Positions 42,653-53,375 are shown, numbered from the stretch's first letter. The stretch is DNA of 64,000 bases from an uncultured Commensalibacter sp. (GCA_946699565.1 CAMPDW010000012.1:1-64000), one strand, 5' to 3'. The notes: a model not told the origin generated them from the letters alone. Made by a program: numbers and translations.

Positions 42653-44521
42653 ATGAACAGTGATCAATCAATAAAATGTGCAATGGAGTTTATTTTCAAT
42701 GGTCAATTTAAAGAAGCAGACTCAATTTTAACAAATATCTTGGCTCGGTTTCCTGATCATTCAGATGCTTTATATGGACGAGCCTATATCTTTTTTCTAG
42801 CACAAAGATTTGATCTTGCTATTGGATTTGCTGGTAAAGCAATTAAATTACGTGCTAAATCAGAATATTATACGATTTTAGGTAAGGCTTTGTATTGTCA
42901 GGGTCATTGGGTGGAAGCTTGTTCTGTTTTCAAAAGTGCGATAACGCTTAATCCATCCAATGATCAGGCATTCAATGCCATAGCTAAAGTTTTAGTGGAT
43001 TTGAAAGAATATGATCAAGCTGAATTTAATTTTAAAAAAGCTGTAGAATTACAAAAAAATGAATTTGAGTATTGGAATGATTTAATTGATTTTTATTGGG
43101 ACCAACATCTATATGAGCTCGCTTTAACAATCGCTCAAAAATCGGTTCAGGCTAATCCTGGAGAGAAAGTTTATCTTTTTAAATTAGCGCTTGTCTTACA
43201 AACGTTAAATTTATTAGAAGAGGCGATTTTAATTTATAAAAAAATAATTCATATTTTTCCGCAAGAATATGGAATTTTTGCGAATATAGGTGCTATTTTA
43301 TTTCAGTTAAATCATCTAGATGAAGCTAAAAAATATCTTGAAAAAGCTTTATATTATCAAAAAGACAAGGTTGAAACATGCGTAAATCTTGCTTTGGTTT
43401 ATATGGCCACAGGTTCTTTATTAAAAGCAAAAGTGATATTACAGGAAAATTATAATAAATTTCCATTAGATTTTCGTATTGGTTTGAATTTGGGAACGGT
43501 TTTATTTGAATTAAGAGAACTTGATGAGGCTGAAAATCTATATAATACGCTTATAGAAGATGAAAATTTTATAAATTTATCAGAGGTGGAACAATGCAAA
43601 TTTTATTATAATTTATCATCAGTTTTATTGGCGAAAGGTGAATTAAAAGCTGGTTGGAAATTTATGGAGGCTCGGCACGTTCTTTTAACTGAATATGTTG
43701 ATTTTAAAGAAATTCCATTGTGGGATGGAAAAGTCTTTCATGGAAATCTATTGTTGCGTTCTGAACAAGGGTTAGGAGATATTATCCAGTTTATTCGGTA
43801 TATCCCTTATATAGATGAAAGATTATTTATTTTTTTTGAGGTTCCTAAAGCTATTTATCGATTGATCATTTTGATTATTGAACAAATGGAGCTTGGAAAA
43901 CGATGCAAAATATTTTGTTTAGGAAACAAAGTTCAAGAATTTGTTCAATTTCAAACTAAACTCATGAGTCTTCCTTATTTATTGAAAATCAATAATATTC
44001 CATTGATTCAGCCTATCTTGATTGAAAACGAGAATGATATTCAAGTTTCAAATGATAAGCTTAACGTTGGCATATGTTGGTCTGGAAATTCAAATTATCG
44101 TTTTGATCGAATTAGATCTATCCCATATGATTTTTTTTCAGATTTATTAAATATTGAAAAAGTAAAATTTTATTCCTTACAACCTGATTATCCTGAAGGT
44201 GTGTTTCTTCGAAAAAATATAATTCCTTTACCCCAAGGAGATTTGTTAGATACAGCATATCTAATACAAAAATTGGATTTAGTTATTACCGTTGATACAG
44301 TTATCGCTCATTTGGCAGGAATATTGGGCAAAAAAGTATGGCTTTTAAATCGTTATGGAGGGGATTGGCGTTGGTATGAGGGAAGTAACGATAGACAAGG
44401 AAATAATTTATGGTATCCAACAATAACTTTTTTCCAGCAAGAAAAAATTATTGAAAATGAAGCAACTTGGAAACCAGTGATAAATAAAGTCCAAAAAGCT
44501 TTGAAAAACTATTATTTTTAA
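42653..44521 (+). CDS. TPR protein with C-terminal glycosyltransferase-9-like domain
   Basis: This 622-aa cytosolic protein has about eight to ten tetratricopeptide repeats (residues about 5-330, for example DALYGRAYIFFLAQRFDLAI, AKSEYYTILGKALYCQGH). A C-terminal Rossmann-like domain resembles heptosyltransferase/GT9 folds (about 345-610): GNLLLRSEQGLGDIIQFIRY, NVGICWSGNSNYRFDRIRS and DLVITVDTVIAHLAGILGKKVW. Such TPR-GT hybrids are frequent in Proteobacteria and may glycosylate proteins or surface structures, though many are untested. The gene is monocistronic and converges on glnD with a 5-bp gap. Confidence 0.82.
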   Translation: MNSDQSIKCAMEFIFNGQFKEADSILTNILARFPDHSDALYGRAYIFFLAQRFDLAIGFAGKAIKLRAKSEYYTILGKALYCQGHWVEACSVFKSAITLNPSNDQAFNAIAKVLVDLKEYDQAEFNFKKAVELQKNEFEYWNDLIDFYWDQHLYELALTIAQKSVQANPGEKVYLFKLALVLQTLNLLEEAILIYKKIIHIFPQEYGIFANIGAILFQLNHLDEAKKYLEKALYYQKDKVETCVNLALVYMATGSLLKAKVILQENYNKFPLDFRIGLNLGTVLFELRELDEAENLYNTLIEDENFINLSEVEQCKFYYNLSSVLLAKGELKAGWKFMEARHVLLTEYVDFKEIPLWDGKVFHGNLLLRSEQGLGDIIQFIRYIPYIDERLFIFFEVPKAIYRLIILIIEQMELGKRCKIFCLGNKVQEFVQFQTKLMSLPYLLKINNIPLIQPILIENENDIQVSNDKLNVGICWSGNSNYRFDRIRSIPYDFFSDLLNIEKVKFYSLQPDYPEGVFLRKNIIPLPQGDLLDTAYLIQKLDLVITVDTVIAHLAGILGKKVWLLNRYGGDWRWYEGSNDRQGNNLWYPTITFFQQEKIIENEATWKPVINKVQKALKNYYF

Positions 44522-44526
44522 AATTT

Positions 44527-47500
44527 TTATGATGTCGGAGGTTGATCAATAATGGGTTGGACATAAGCCGTATTATGAATTTCAGGTTGTCTTCCTGTAA
44601 AATTTTCTTCAGCTTGATTAAGTTTGACAAGAATTCCATCTCTTATTTTAGATAATCTTGATTTATCTAATATTTTTAAACCAAAAGCATCTTTGACATA
44701 AAACACGTCAACCGCTCTTATACCATAAGTTGTAATATGTGCGGAATTAATTTGTAAATTTTGCTCTTTAATTGTTTTTGTCACATCATATAATAACCCA
44801 ATTCGATCCCGCCCATTAATTTCTATGACGGTAAAACTGTTAGATGCCTGATTATCAATAACAACTCTTGGAGGAACATGAATAGCCCGCATTCTTCTTC
44901 CATAAAGGATATGGTGAGTATAATTGAAAATACTTTGTTCGATATCTATTTTACCCTCAAGTGTAGAATGAATTAAATCTGTTATTCTTTTCAAACGATG
45001 CGGTTCATCAAAAACATCTTTAGAGGCATTTTGAATCCAGAATGTGTCCAATATCATTCCGTTAGTAAGCGTATGAATACGAGCATCTACAATAGATGCA
45101 CCAGCAATGGATAGCGCTCCAGCAATTTTTGAGAAAAGACCAGAATGATCTTGCGTATAAATTGTCACTTCTGTTACACCACGATCATGAAGTGGATGGG
45201 TATGGACAGTTAGGGAAGATTTATTTTGTATTGCATCAGTTATGAGTTTTGCATGGCGAAGATATGTATCCTGATTGAAAGAAAGCCAATAACTTGCGTA
45301 ACCAAGCTTAATGAAAAAATCAATGTCTGTCGATTTGAAATGGTTGGTTTGTAACAAATTAATTATTTTAGTCTTGCTGTGATGCACTCGGCTGTCCTGT
45401 TCAGCTGTTGCCAAACTTCCCTCCAAAACTTCAGAAATACGGCTATAAAGTTCAATTAAAAGTGTGGCTTTCCACGCGTTCCATACTTTATCATTAACTG
45501 CGCGGATATCAGAAACGGTTAATAAAAATAAAAGACGTAAACGTTCGGGGGATTGAATAGTATCTACTAAATCCAAAATTGTTTTTGGGTCATCTATATC
45601 ACGTTGAAAAGCCGTACTGCTCAATAAAAGATGATGAAGGATCAGCCAAGAAACAGTATCAGATTCATCAGCGGTCATATGTAATCTTGCACAAATATCA
45701 ACTGCCATTTGTGAGCCAAGATCAGAGTGATCTGAACCTCTTCCTTTACCTGAATCATGGAGTAATGTTGCTAGATACAATGCTCTGCGTGATTGAACTC
45801 CCTGGATTAATTTATAAGCGAAATGTAAATCTTCAGAATAATAACCAGCCTCAAGTAAAGCCAATAATTTTACGGCTTCAATACTATGTTGATCCACAGT
45901 AAAGACATGATAAGTATCAAATTGCATTTGTCCAACCATGTGCCGCCATTCTGGAATAAATTGTCCCAAGACACCCGTAGTATTTAAAATTTGTAACCAA
46001 TGAAAATTATATCGCTCATCGGTCAATGATTCAGTGGAGATTGAATTCTCTCGCTCATTTTTATTATGATTTAAAAGTTTATACCTTGCCTTCGAAGAAA
46101 GAATTTTAGGTGTATCACATAAAAGGTTTAGAAATATGTGGGAAGCTTCTCTATTTCCACGAAGTAACATGGCATTACGTTCTGCCCGTATCATTTGATG
46201 AATTGCCAAAGGATGAATAGAATATTTCTGAGTTTGCGCGATTTTTAGCAAGCGCATCATATAAATAGGGTCAGTTACGAAAGAAGTTTTTAGCGTGGGG
46301 TAAAGTTGATTTTCTAATAGGGAAAAACCAGTATGTTCAATAAATTTATTGGTCTGGTAATCTGTTACTTTTAGATGTTTAGCATGCAAATACAAGGCAG
46401 CTTCGATCACGAAGGTTAATCGTGTTATTTCTCTGGCTGTTAGAAAATAATGGCGCATAAAGCGTTCAACACCACCTTGTTGTCCATGTCGTGTATAACC
46501 CATTCTGCCACCGATAACAGGTTGCATATCAAATGTTAGACGGTCTTCAGCACGTCCTGCAATATAATGAAGTTGAAAACGAACGGTCCATAGAAAATTA
46601 TGGGCTCTTTTAAGACGTCTTACTTCCTGTTCATTTAAAAGATTTAACGAACCAATATTAGCATTGATAAATATATTATTTGTTTCATTTAATCCAAGTG
46701 TAAAACGACATTCCCAATGAATTGTTTGTAAATCTCTTAATCCTCCTAAACCTTCTTTTATATTGGGTTCAACTAAATAAGGTGTTTCTCCAAATTTTTT
46801 ATAACGATTTTTTTTCTCTTTACGTTTTTCTTTAATAAATTTTATATCATCAACATAAGCATGGTTTTTTTTGAATTGAAAATTGAATTCTTCAAAAAGT
46901 TTTTTATCCCCACTGACAAATCGTGCATCAAGTAAAGTTGTAAGAATAGTTATATCTTCATGAGCCGTTGACAGGCATTCGGAAATTGAACGGGTTGCAT
47001 GGCCTATTTTTAACCCAAGATCCCATAAAAAATATAAAAATTGTTCAATTGTGCTTAATAATTTATTTGAAGGCCGTTCAGATGTAAGGAAAAGCAAATC
47101 AATGTCACTGAAAGGCGCCAAAGCTTTACGACCGTAACCCCCTGTGGCAATCAAGGCTATGGAATGACTGGCTATATCGGAAATTGGTAATGTTTTGTAT
47201 ATAAAATCAAATATGACACTGATCAAGCCGTCAATATAGGTTGCGAGTAATGTAGCAGCTTGCAATCCAGGAATTTTCGTAATTTCAAACTCAGTTTGGA
47301 CTTGTGTTTGAATTCGTCCCAAATGCCTTCTAAAAATTTGAAGTAATTCTTCTCTTGATAAATTATGATTATTATTAATGATTTTTTGAACATAATTACG
47401 AAGTAATTCTGTTGCTTTTTCTGGATTTGAAGAGAAATTTAATAAAGATTGCTTCAATTTTGTAACCGGTTTCAAAAAATTTAAGGACAGGTATAAAGTA

Positions 47501-47529
47501 ATAATTAAAAAAAAATTAATATCTATCAA
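44527..47529 (-). CDS. glnD: Bifunctional PII uridylyltransferase/uridylyl-removing enzyme GlnD
   Basis: This roughly 1000-aa nitrogen sensor uridylylates PII when glutamine is low and deuridylylates it when glutamine is high. The nucleotidyltransferase motif is GGYGRKALAPFSDIDLLF (130-147), the HD hydrolase site is LHDSGKGRGSDHS (His591, Asp592), and two C-terminal ACT domains (about 760-840 and 895-975) bind glutamine. The start is uncertain: the longest frame begins with TTG inside the mutS 3' end (14-base overlap) and no ATG precedes the conserved part, so a TTG start is likely. It is co-directional with mutS. Confidence 0.95.
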   Translation of the reverse strand: MIDINFFLIITLYLSLNFLKPVTKLKQSLLNFSSNPEKATELLRNYVQKIINNNHNLSREELLQIFRRHLGRIQTQVQTEFEITKIPGLQAATLLATYIDGLISVIFDFIYKTLPISDIASHSIALIATGGYGRKALAPFSDIDLLFLTSERPSNKLLSTIEQFLYFLWDLGLKIGHATRSISECLSTAHEDITILTTLLDARFVSGDKKLFEEFNFQFKKNHAYVDDIKFIKEKRKEKKNRYKKFGETPYLVEPNIKEGLGGLRDLQTIHWECRFTLGLNETNNIFINANIGSLNLLNEQEVRRLKRAHNFLWTVRFQLHYIAGRAEDRLTFDMQPVIGGRMGYTRHGQQGGVERFMRHYFLTAREITRLTFVIEAALYLHAKHLKVTDYQTNKFIEHTGFSLLENQLYPTLKTSFVTDPIYMMRLLKIAQTQKYSIHPLAIHQMIRAERNAMLLRGNREASHIFLNLLCDTPKILSSKARYKLLNHNKNERENSISTESLTDERYNFHWLQILNTTGVLGQFIPEWRHMVGQMQFDTYHVFTVDQHSIEAVKLLALLEAGYYSEDLHFAYKLIQGVQSRRALYLATLLHDSGKGRGSDHSDLGSQMAVDICARLHMTADESDTVSWLILHHLLLSSTAFQRDIDDPKTILDLVDTIQSPERLRLLFLLTVSDIRAVNDKVWNAWKATLLIELYSRISEVLEGSLATAEQDSRVHHSKTKIINLLQTNHFKSTDIDFFIKLGYASYWLSFNQDTYLRHAKLITDAIQNKSSLTVHTHPLHDRGVTEVTIYTQDHSGLFSKIAGALSIAGASIVDARIHTLTNGMILDTFWIQNASKDVFDEPHRLKRITDLIHSTLEGKIDIEQSIFNYTHHILYGRRMRAIHVPPRVVIDNQASNSFTVIEINGRDRIGLLYDVTKTIKEQNLQINSAHITTYGIRAVDVFYVKDAFGLKILDKSRLSKIRDGILVKLNQAEENFTGRQPEIHNTAYVQPIIDQPPTS

Positions 47530-50155
47530 TAATTTTTTTCAATTTATATACAATATTTAGTGCATTAATGGGCGTTATTAAATCAGGATTTATTTCTTTA
47601 AGAATTGTTTCGATTTCATGAACATGTACATTACCTTGAACTAGATTATCATTTTTGTCTGGTAATGGATGATCATTTTCAATGAGGGATAGGGGTAAAT
47701 TTATTTGGGATCCATATTTTTGGTTTTCAAGTATATTCAAAATAGATTTTGCCCTTTTTATTGTTGAATGAGGAACTCCAGCCAATTGTGCTACATGGAT
47801 GCCCCAGCTTTGTTCAGCTGTGCCTGGGACAACTTCATATTGGAAGATAATAGATCCTTTCCATTCTTTAATTTTCATCGTAAAATTTTTGATAAAAGAT
47901 AAATGCTGAGTTAGTTCTGCTAACTCATGATAATGTGTTGCAAAGATTGTACGACATTGAATAGTATTATGCAATGTTTCTAAAATTGCCCATGCAATGG
48001 CCAGACCATCGAGGGTGGAAGTTCCTCGACCAATTTCATCAATTACGACCAATGAACGGGGGCCTGCTTGATTTAAAATAGCTGCTGCTTCCGTCATTTC
48101 TACCATAAATGTAGATTTTCCGTGTGCCAGATCATCAGAGGCACCAACACGAGAGAATAATTGATCAACAATACCAATTTCAGCACTTGTCGCTGGAATA
48201 GGCAACCCACTTTGTGCCAGAATAACGTTTAACGCAACCTGCCTTAAATAGGTTGATTTACCAGCCATATTGGGGCCAGTTAACAACATTATTCTATTGT
48301 TGTTCGTGAGGTTGCTTGAATTGGGTATGAATTTTTTAGTTGGATTCAACGCTGCTTCAACAACTGGATGTCGAGCATTTTTAAGTTTGAATGTAGTATC
48401 ATCAGTTAAAACAGGGATACACCAATTTTGCGATGAATAAAGCGTTGCACAAGCCTGTAATACATCGATGACAGCAAGAGCATTGGCAAGAATAGGTAAA
48501 TCTCTATCATCAAGAGTTTTTTGAATAAGCTGATCAAATAGTTTTTTTTCATATTCCTCGGCAATAGAGGAAACTTCAAGAATTTTTTCGTTTAATTCAG
48601 TCAACTCATTGGTTGTAAAACGTGCAAGATTGGCAGTTCCCTGACGTAAAATAAGTTCAGGGTGATCTTTCAATTTAGCAGAAGCAGTTCTGCTTAATTC
48701 GATAATATAACCCAATTGATTATTATATCGGATTTTAAGGGAATTCATGTTATATTTTTGAATATATTTTTGCTGTAATTTGATAATAATTTGTCTGTTT
48801 TGATGGTGAAGTTTACGATAAGAATCAAGTTTTTCATCAAACCCATCTTGAATAATAGATCCTTCATCTAATTTAAGAGGAGGGGTTTCAACTAGTGCTG
48901 TGATTAAATGATTTAAAAGATTTTCACAAGCAAGAAGACAAGTTTTTATCTTTTGTATAAATGATGGAATATTAGATATTTTGCTTTCATAATTGGTCAA
49001 AATTTGTGCAATTTTTTTTGCAGTTTTTAAACCATCCCGTATTGAACCTAAATCCTTCGGTTGACCTCTCCCAACAGAAATTCGTCCTAAGGCTCTTGCA
49101 ATATCAGGTGTGTCTTTAAGCGTTTGTCGGATATTTTCCAAATATTGAGTGTTTTTATAAAGATAAATCCAACCTTTCTGTCGAGACTCTATTTTGTCAA
49201 TTTGCGTTAAGGGTGAGGAAATCCAGTTTGCTAACATCCTTGATCCAGAAGCGATAATCGTACGGTTTACGCTGGAAAAAAGTGTAAACTGATTTTTCCC
49301 TGTATTATTTTCTAAAATTTCTAGACTAGTTCTTGTTGCAGGATCTATTGCTAAAATCGTTTCATATTGTTGAGACTGAGGTCGCGATAAATGCGGTATT
49401 TTACCATTTTGTGTTTGTTTAATATATTCAATAAGTTCATATCCAGCTAGGATTTCTTCAGGTTTAAAATTACTAAGTGCTGTCAATGAATTGATATTGA
49501 ATAATTGGGTTAATTTTTTTTCTGCTTTTTTAAAACTGGATATATTTTTTAATGTCGTTTGGCGATCTTCATGAGGGTGAAGGTAAAATTGTTCAGGAAC
49601 CAGAATTTCAGATGGATTTATGCGTGCTAGAAAATCGTTAAGCTGGGTTGATTTTAAATAACTTGTTTCAAAAATTCCTGTTGAAATATCAATCCATGCA
49701 ACACCTAATCCAGAAGTTTTTTGTGTAATTTCTGGTATAATACAAAGAATGTAATTTGATTCTGAAGCATTTAATAATTCATCTTCTGTTAACGTTCCTG
49801 GTGTTATCAGACGAATAATTGCACGTGAAAGAGGGCCTTTTTGATTTTTTGCCCTTGTTTTTGGGTTTTCGATTTGTTCAGCAATTGCAACTTTAAATCC
49901 TTTTTTAATTAATCGTGACAAATAAGTTGCTGCAGTATTAACAGGTACGCCGCACATTGGTATGGGTTTACCATTATGTGTACCCCGAGAGGTGAGGGAA
50001 ATATCAAGTGCATTTGCAGCAGCCTCGGCATCATTAAAAAATAATTCGAAAAAATCACCCATTCTAAAAAATAGAAGAGCTTCGGGTTGTTCTTTTTTTA
50101 GGGTAAACCATTGTGCCATTACTGGCGTAGCACCTTTAGCAGAAGGTAAAGTCAT
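47516..50155 (-). CDS. mutS: DNA mismatch repair protein MutS
   Basis: At 879 aa this matches MutS1. It recognises base mismatches and small loops. The N-terminal mismatch-binding motif FFRMGDFFELFF is present (residues about 25-36; the Phe-x-Glu wedge is FEL). The clamp and lever domains follow, then Walker A TGPNMAGKST (near 625), the signature DELGRGTS-like EIGRGTSTLDGLAIAW, and the ATHYHELAEL motif. A good start lies 9 residues into the conserved MAQW segment. It is followed by glnD (overlapping frames) and preceded by murJ at a 29-bp gap, all on the minus strand. Confidence 0.97.
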   Translation of the reverse strand: MTLPSAKGATPVMAQWFTLKKEQPEALLFFRMGDFFELFFNDAEAAANALDISLTSRGTHNGKPIPMCGVPVNTAATYLSRLIKKGFKVAIAEQIENPKTRAKNQKGPLSRAIIRLITPGTLTEDELLNASESNYILCIIPEITQKTSGLGVAWIDISTGIFETSYLKSTQLNDFLARINPSEILVPEQFYLHPHEDRQTTLKNISSFKKAEKKLTQLFNINSLTALSNFKPEEILAGYELIEYIKQTQNGKIPHLSRPQSQQYETILAIDPATRTSLEILENNTGKNQFTLFSSVNRTIIASGSRMLANWISSPLTQIDKIESRQKGWIYLYKNTQYLENIRQTLKDTPDIARALGRISVGRGQPKDLGSIRDGLKTAKKIAQILTNYESKISNIPSFIQKIKTCLLACENLLNHLITALVETPPLKLDEGSIIQDGFDEKLDSYRKLHHQNRQIIIKLQQKYIQKYNMNSLKIRYNNQLGYIIELSRTASAKLKDHPELILRQGTANLARFTTNELTELNEKILEVSSIAEEYEKKLFDQLIQKTLDDRDLPILANALAVIDVLQACATLYSSQNWCIPVLTDDTTFKLKNARHPVVEAALNPTKKFIPNSSNLTNNNRIMLLTGPNMAGKSTYLRQVALNVILAQSGLPIPATSAEIGIVDQLFSRVGASDDLAHGKSTFMVEMTEAAAILNQAGPRSLVVIDEIGRGTSTLDGLAIAWAILETLHNTIQCRTIFATHYHELAELTQHLSFIKNFTMKIKEWKGSIIFQYEVVPGTAEQSWGIHVAQLAGVPHSTIKRAKSILNILENQKYGSQINLPLSLIENDHPLPDKNDNLVQGNVHVHEIETILKEINPDLITPINALNIVYKLKKIIDRY

Positions 50156-50184
50156 AAAAGCCTATTGATTAAAGTGTTTGTTGT

Positions 50185-51738
50185 TTATTGCTTTAAAAAT
50201 TTTTGTTTAATTTGAATGAAAAATTTATAAATATTAATAATGTTTAACAAATGTAAGATACCTCCATAAATTATTCCACCGAAACAGACAAGAATAGATA
50301 AATCTATTATACGTTTTAAAATAGAATAATAAACGGCATTTTGAAAAAACATCCATTGTAAGATAATGATACCTAAGCTCATAATTAAAGAGGCTAAAAT
50401 AACAAGCATAATTCGTTTAATGAAAGAGAAAGGTAGATAAAAGGATTTTTTTCTCCATAGTATTAGTGCAAGAAATCCTACATTAACAATTGCGGCAAGA
50501 CTACTTGCCAAAGGTGGTCCCATGTGTGCTAAAGGATACATAAATAAAAGATTTAAAATAAAATTAAGTAAAAGAGTAAATAAACCAATTTTTACAGGTG
50601 TAGATGTGTCACCACGAGCAAAAAAAGCAGGAGATAAAACCTTAATTAAAATAAAAGCAGGAAGTCCAATGGCATAGGTTCTTAAAGATTGGGCTGATTT
50701 ATAAACAGCCTCCAAATTAAACGCTCCATGTCCAAATAATGTTGAAATGATTAAGGGTGCTAAAGTAAATAAACAAAAAGTGGCTGGAATAGTTAAGGCC
50801 AAACAAAAATCAAGAGTTTGGTTTTGAATGGCTATAACAGATTTTTTATTTCCTGCACTTATTTCTTTTGTTAATAAAGGTAATAATGTCGTTCCTGCTG
50901 CAGCTCCTAATACACCTAATGGAAATTGATTTACGCGGTCAGCAAAATACATAACCGAGACACTTCCTGTTGGAAGTAAAGTTGCGATGATTGTATCAAC
51001 GGTAAGATTGATTTGCGTAATACCGCTTCCAATAATACCTGGTGCTATTTTTTTAAAAAGTTCACGAATATTTTCGCTTAAACGAGGTTGATGAAATGTT
51101 ATACAAACACCAGTTTTTTTGGCGGCATACCATAAAATTCCAAATTGGAATATACCTGAAATGGTGACACCCCATGCAGCAGCCCATGCAGCATTAGGCA
51201 TAAAAGGTGTTAAAAAAAGCAATGCACAGATACCTATTATATTAAAACTGACATATGCCGCCGCCGCAATATTAAAATGATGTAAGCTGTTTAAAACACC
51301 AGAAAGTAAAGCTGCACCACAAATTAAAATCATGTAAGGAAAGGTAATGCGGCTAAGAATAATTGCTTCGTAATAACGAGTTTTATCACTTGTAAAACCA
51401 GGTGCTATGATGTGAAGCAGTTGGGGCATAAAAATTTCACCTAAAATCGTGAGAACAAATAAAATTACAATTAAAATACTAAAGGATTCGTTTGCGAACT
51501 TTTTGGCTTCGTTAATATTTTTCTGGTTAAGAGTTAGAGTAAATAAAGGTACAAATGCTGCATTAAAAGCACCTTCTCCAAACAAACGGCGAAACATATT
51601 GGGTAGTCTAAAAGCAACTTGATAAGCGTCTTGTAAAGATCCTGCACCTAGATACGCTGCTAATAATTGATCTCGAACTAACCCTAATAAACGGCTTAAC
51701 ATGGTCCAACAGCCAACCGTTAAAATATTTCTAAACAT
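50185..51738 (-). CDS. murJ: Lipid II flippase MurJ
   Basis: This 517-aa inner-membrane protein of the MOP superfamily has about fourteen helices and flips lipid II for peptidoglycan synthesis. Family features are the N-terminal LLGLVRDQLLAAYLGAGSLQDAYQVAFRLPN (shown shortened here as RDQLLAAYLGAG), RRLFGEGAFNAAFVPLF, and FFARGDTSTPVKIG in the C-terminal half. The arginine in the RDQ region and the ones near FRLPN are in the expected central-cavity positions. It lies between mutS and the glutathione peroxidase gene, on the same strand. Confidence 0.95.
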   Translation of the reverse strand: MFRNILTVGCWTMLSRLLGLVRDQLLAAYLGAGSLQDAYQVAFRLPNMFRRLFGEGAFNAAFVPLFTLTLNQKNINEAKKFANESFSILIVILFVLTILGEIFMPQLLHIIAPGFTSDKTRYYEAIILSRITFPYMILICGAALLSGVLNSLHHFNIAAAAYVSFNIIGICALLFLTPFMPNAAWAAAWGVTISGIFQFGILWYAAKKTGVCITFHQPRLSENIRELFKKIAPGIIGSGITQINLTVDTIIATLLPTGSVSVMYFADRVNQFPLGVLGAAAGTTLLPLLTKEISAGNKKSVIAIQNQTLDFCLALTIPATFCLFTLAPLIISTLFGHGAFNLEAVYKSAQSLRTYAIGLPAFILIKVLSPAFFARGDTSTPVKIGLFTLLLNFILNLLFMYPLAHMGPPLASSLAAIVNVGFLALILWRKKSFYLPFSFIKRIMLVILASLIMSLGIIILQWMFFQNAVYYSILKRIIDLSILVCFGGIIYGGILHLLNIINIYKFFIQIKQKFLKQ

Positions 51739-51815
51739 TTGTACCTTTTCAGGAATATTTAAATTAAATAAATGTCATTATTTGATAACCGATTTAATAA
51801 TAAATTTAAATTCAA

Positions 51816-52304
51816 TTACATATCATAAGCGACACGTTCTATAGCATTAACAAAACGCTTTGAAGATGGTCGTGTTAAACAAGAATACCATGAAGATAAT
51901 TGTCCATGACGGCTAATAATATATTTATAAAAATTCCATTTTGGTTTAGCCATTATTCCGCCAGCTTTCCCAAGCCATTGAAAAAGGGGGATGGCTTTTT
52001 TCCCTTTTACATGGCTTTTTCGGGCCAAAAAAAAGTTAATATGATAATGCTTAAGACAAAAATTTTTGATTTCTTCATTTTCATTAAATTCTTGATTACC
52101 AAAATCACCAGAGGGAACAGCGATAATATTAAGATTCCAACTTCGAAAATATAGCCATAAATCTTGTAAATCCTCATATTGAGGTGTAAATTTACATTTT
52201 GATGCAGTATTAACAATTAATAAAGGTTTACCTTGAAAATCGCGAAGATTGATTGTTTCGCCTTTAATAGAAGGTAAGGATAAATCGTAAATAGATGAAG
52301 TCAT
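51816..52304 (-). CDS. Glutathione peroxidase-family thiol peroxidase
   Basis: This 162-aa protein follows the bacterial GPx layout. The peroxidatic cysteine is Cys37 in NTASKCKFTPQYEDL, the conserved Gln is Gln71 in PSGDFGNQEF, and the Trp-Asn pair is in KPKWNFYKY (about 125-133). The usual resolving cysteine of NQFG in FPCNQF is replaced (PSGDFG), a variant seen in alphaproteobacteria; Cys83 in NFCLKHY could play the resolving role. It probably reduces hydroperoxides using thioredoxin or glutathione. It lies between gpsA and murJ on the minus strand with modest gaps. Confidence 0.9.
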   Translation of the reverse strand: MTSSIYDLSLPSIKGETINLRDFQGKPLLIVNTASKCKFTPQYEDLQDLWLYFRSWNLNIIAVPSGDFGNQEFNENEEIKNFCLKHYHINFFLARKSHVKGKKAIPLFQWLGKAGGIMAKPKWNFYKYIISRHGQLSSWYSCLTRPSSKRFVNAIERVAYDM

Positions 52305-52388
52305 TATATATATTTTAAATTTAATTTGTTAGTAAAATTTTAATTTCGATTCATTATATAAAAAATTATAAAAAATATAAATCTTTAT

Positions 52389-53348
52389 TTATTCAATAGG
52401 AATAGGACGGGACATTAATTGTTCTTTTGCTTGTTGTATACTAATATGATGCGACAATAAATTTGCAACTATTTTAATAATTGGCGTATCGATTTCATGC
52501 TGTTTCGCTCTTTCTAGAAGGGCAGGAGTGGTCGTTACACCTTCTATAACAGTAGTTTTTTCTTTAAGAATATCGTCTAGCTTTCTTCCTTTCCCAAGCT
52601 CTAGACCCAAAGAATAATTTCTGGATTCTTGTCCTGTGCAAGTTAAGATCATATCTCCCAATCCTGCCAATCCTGATAAGGTTTTAGAAGACCCGCCCAA
52701 TCCATTGCTTAATCGTGAAAGTTCGGTTATTCCTCTTGTAATTAACGATGCACGCGCATTTTCACCTAGTCCAGCCCCGATTGTAGCACCTGCTGCAATA
52801 GCAAATATATTTTTAGCAGCTCCACCAATTTGAACACCAATAGGATCTTCATTGATATAAAAACGAAAGTTTGATGTTGAAATTTGATTAGAGATATTTT
52901 GTGCTAATTCAACTTTATTAGAGGCGATAACACTTGCTGTTGGTAAGTTTGCAGCAACTTCAGAAGCAAAATTTGGACCTGATAAAATTGCTAAAGGGTG
53001 TTTTGGATAGAACTCTTGAATAATCTCTAAAGGAAATTTCAGAGTTTTCTGTTCAACTCCTTTGCAACATGCAATAATTGGACAATTGATTGAAAGGTTG
53101 GGTAAAATTGAACGAATATATTGCAGAGGGACAGCGAGGAAAAGTAAATCGGCATTTTGGGGAAATTGATTACTAACAAATACGTTTTTGGGCAAGGAAA
53201 AATTTTGTAATCGCGGCAAAGTATTTGTAATATGATTAGGAAGATCTTTTCTACTCCATAAATAGACATTTGCGTGGGTACGGGCAAAATGAATCGCCAG
53301 GGCAATTCCCCATGCTCCAGCACCTATAACGGCAATAGTTTTTTTCAT
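52389..53348 (-). CDS. gpsA: Glycerol-3-phosphate dehydrogenase (NAD(P)+)
   Basis: This 319-aa enzyme reduces dihydroxyacetone phosphate to sn-glycerol 3-phosphate for phospholipid synthesis. The Rossmann motif is GAGAWGIALAIHFA (residues 8-21). The LSGPNFASEVA motif (about 125-135) and GAAKNIFAIAAGA (with catalytic Lys) are conserved. A GLGDMILTC segment follows in the C-terminal helical domain. It sits between tsaD and the glutathione peroxidase gene. The tsaD-gpsA pairing is typical of alphaproteobacteria. Confidence 0.95.
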   Translation of the reverse strand: MKKTIAVIGAGAWGIALAIHFARTHANVYLWSRKDLPNHITNTLPRLQNFSLPKNVFVSNQFPQNADLLFLAVPLQYIRSILPNLSINCPIIACCKGVEQKTLKFPLEIIQEFYPKHPLAILSGPNFASEVAANLPTASVIASNKVELAQNISNQISTSNFRFYINEDPIGVQIGGAAKNIFAIAAGATIGAGLGENARASLITRGITELSRLSNGLGGSSKTLSGLAGLGDMILTCTGQESRNYSLGLELGKGRKLDDILKEKTTVIEGVTTTPALLERAKQHEIDTPIIKIVANLLSHHISIQQAKEQLMSRPIPIE

Positions 53349-53375
53349 ATTTTAAAATCCAGAATTTATAATAAA

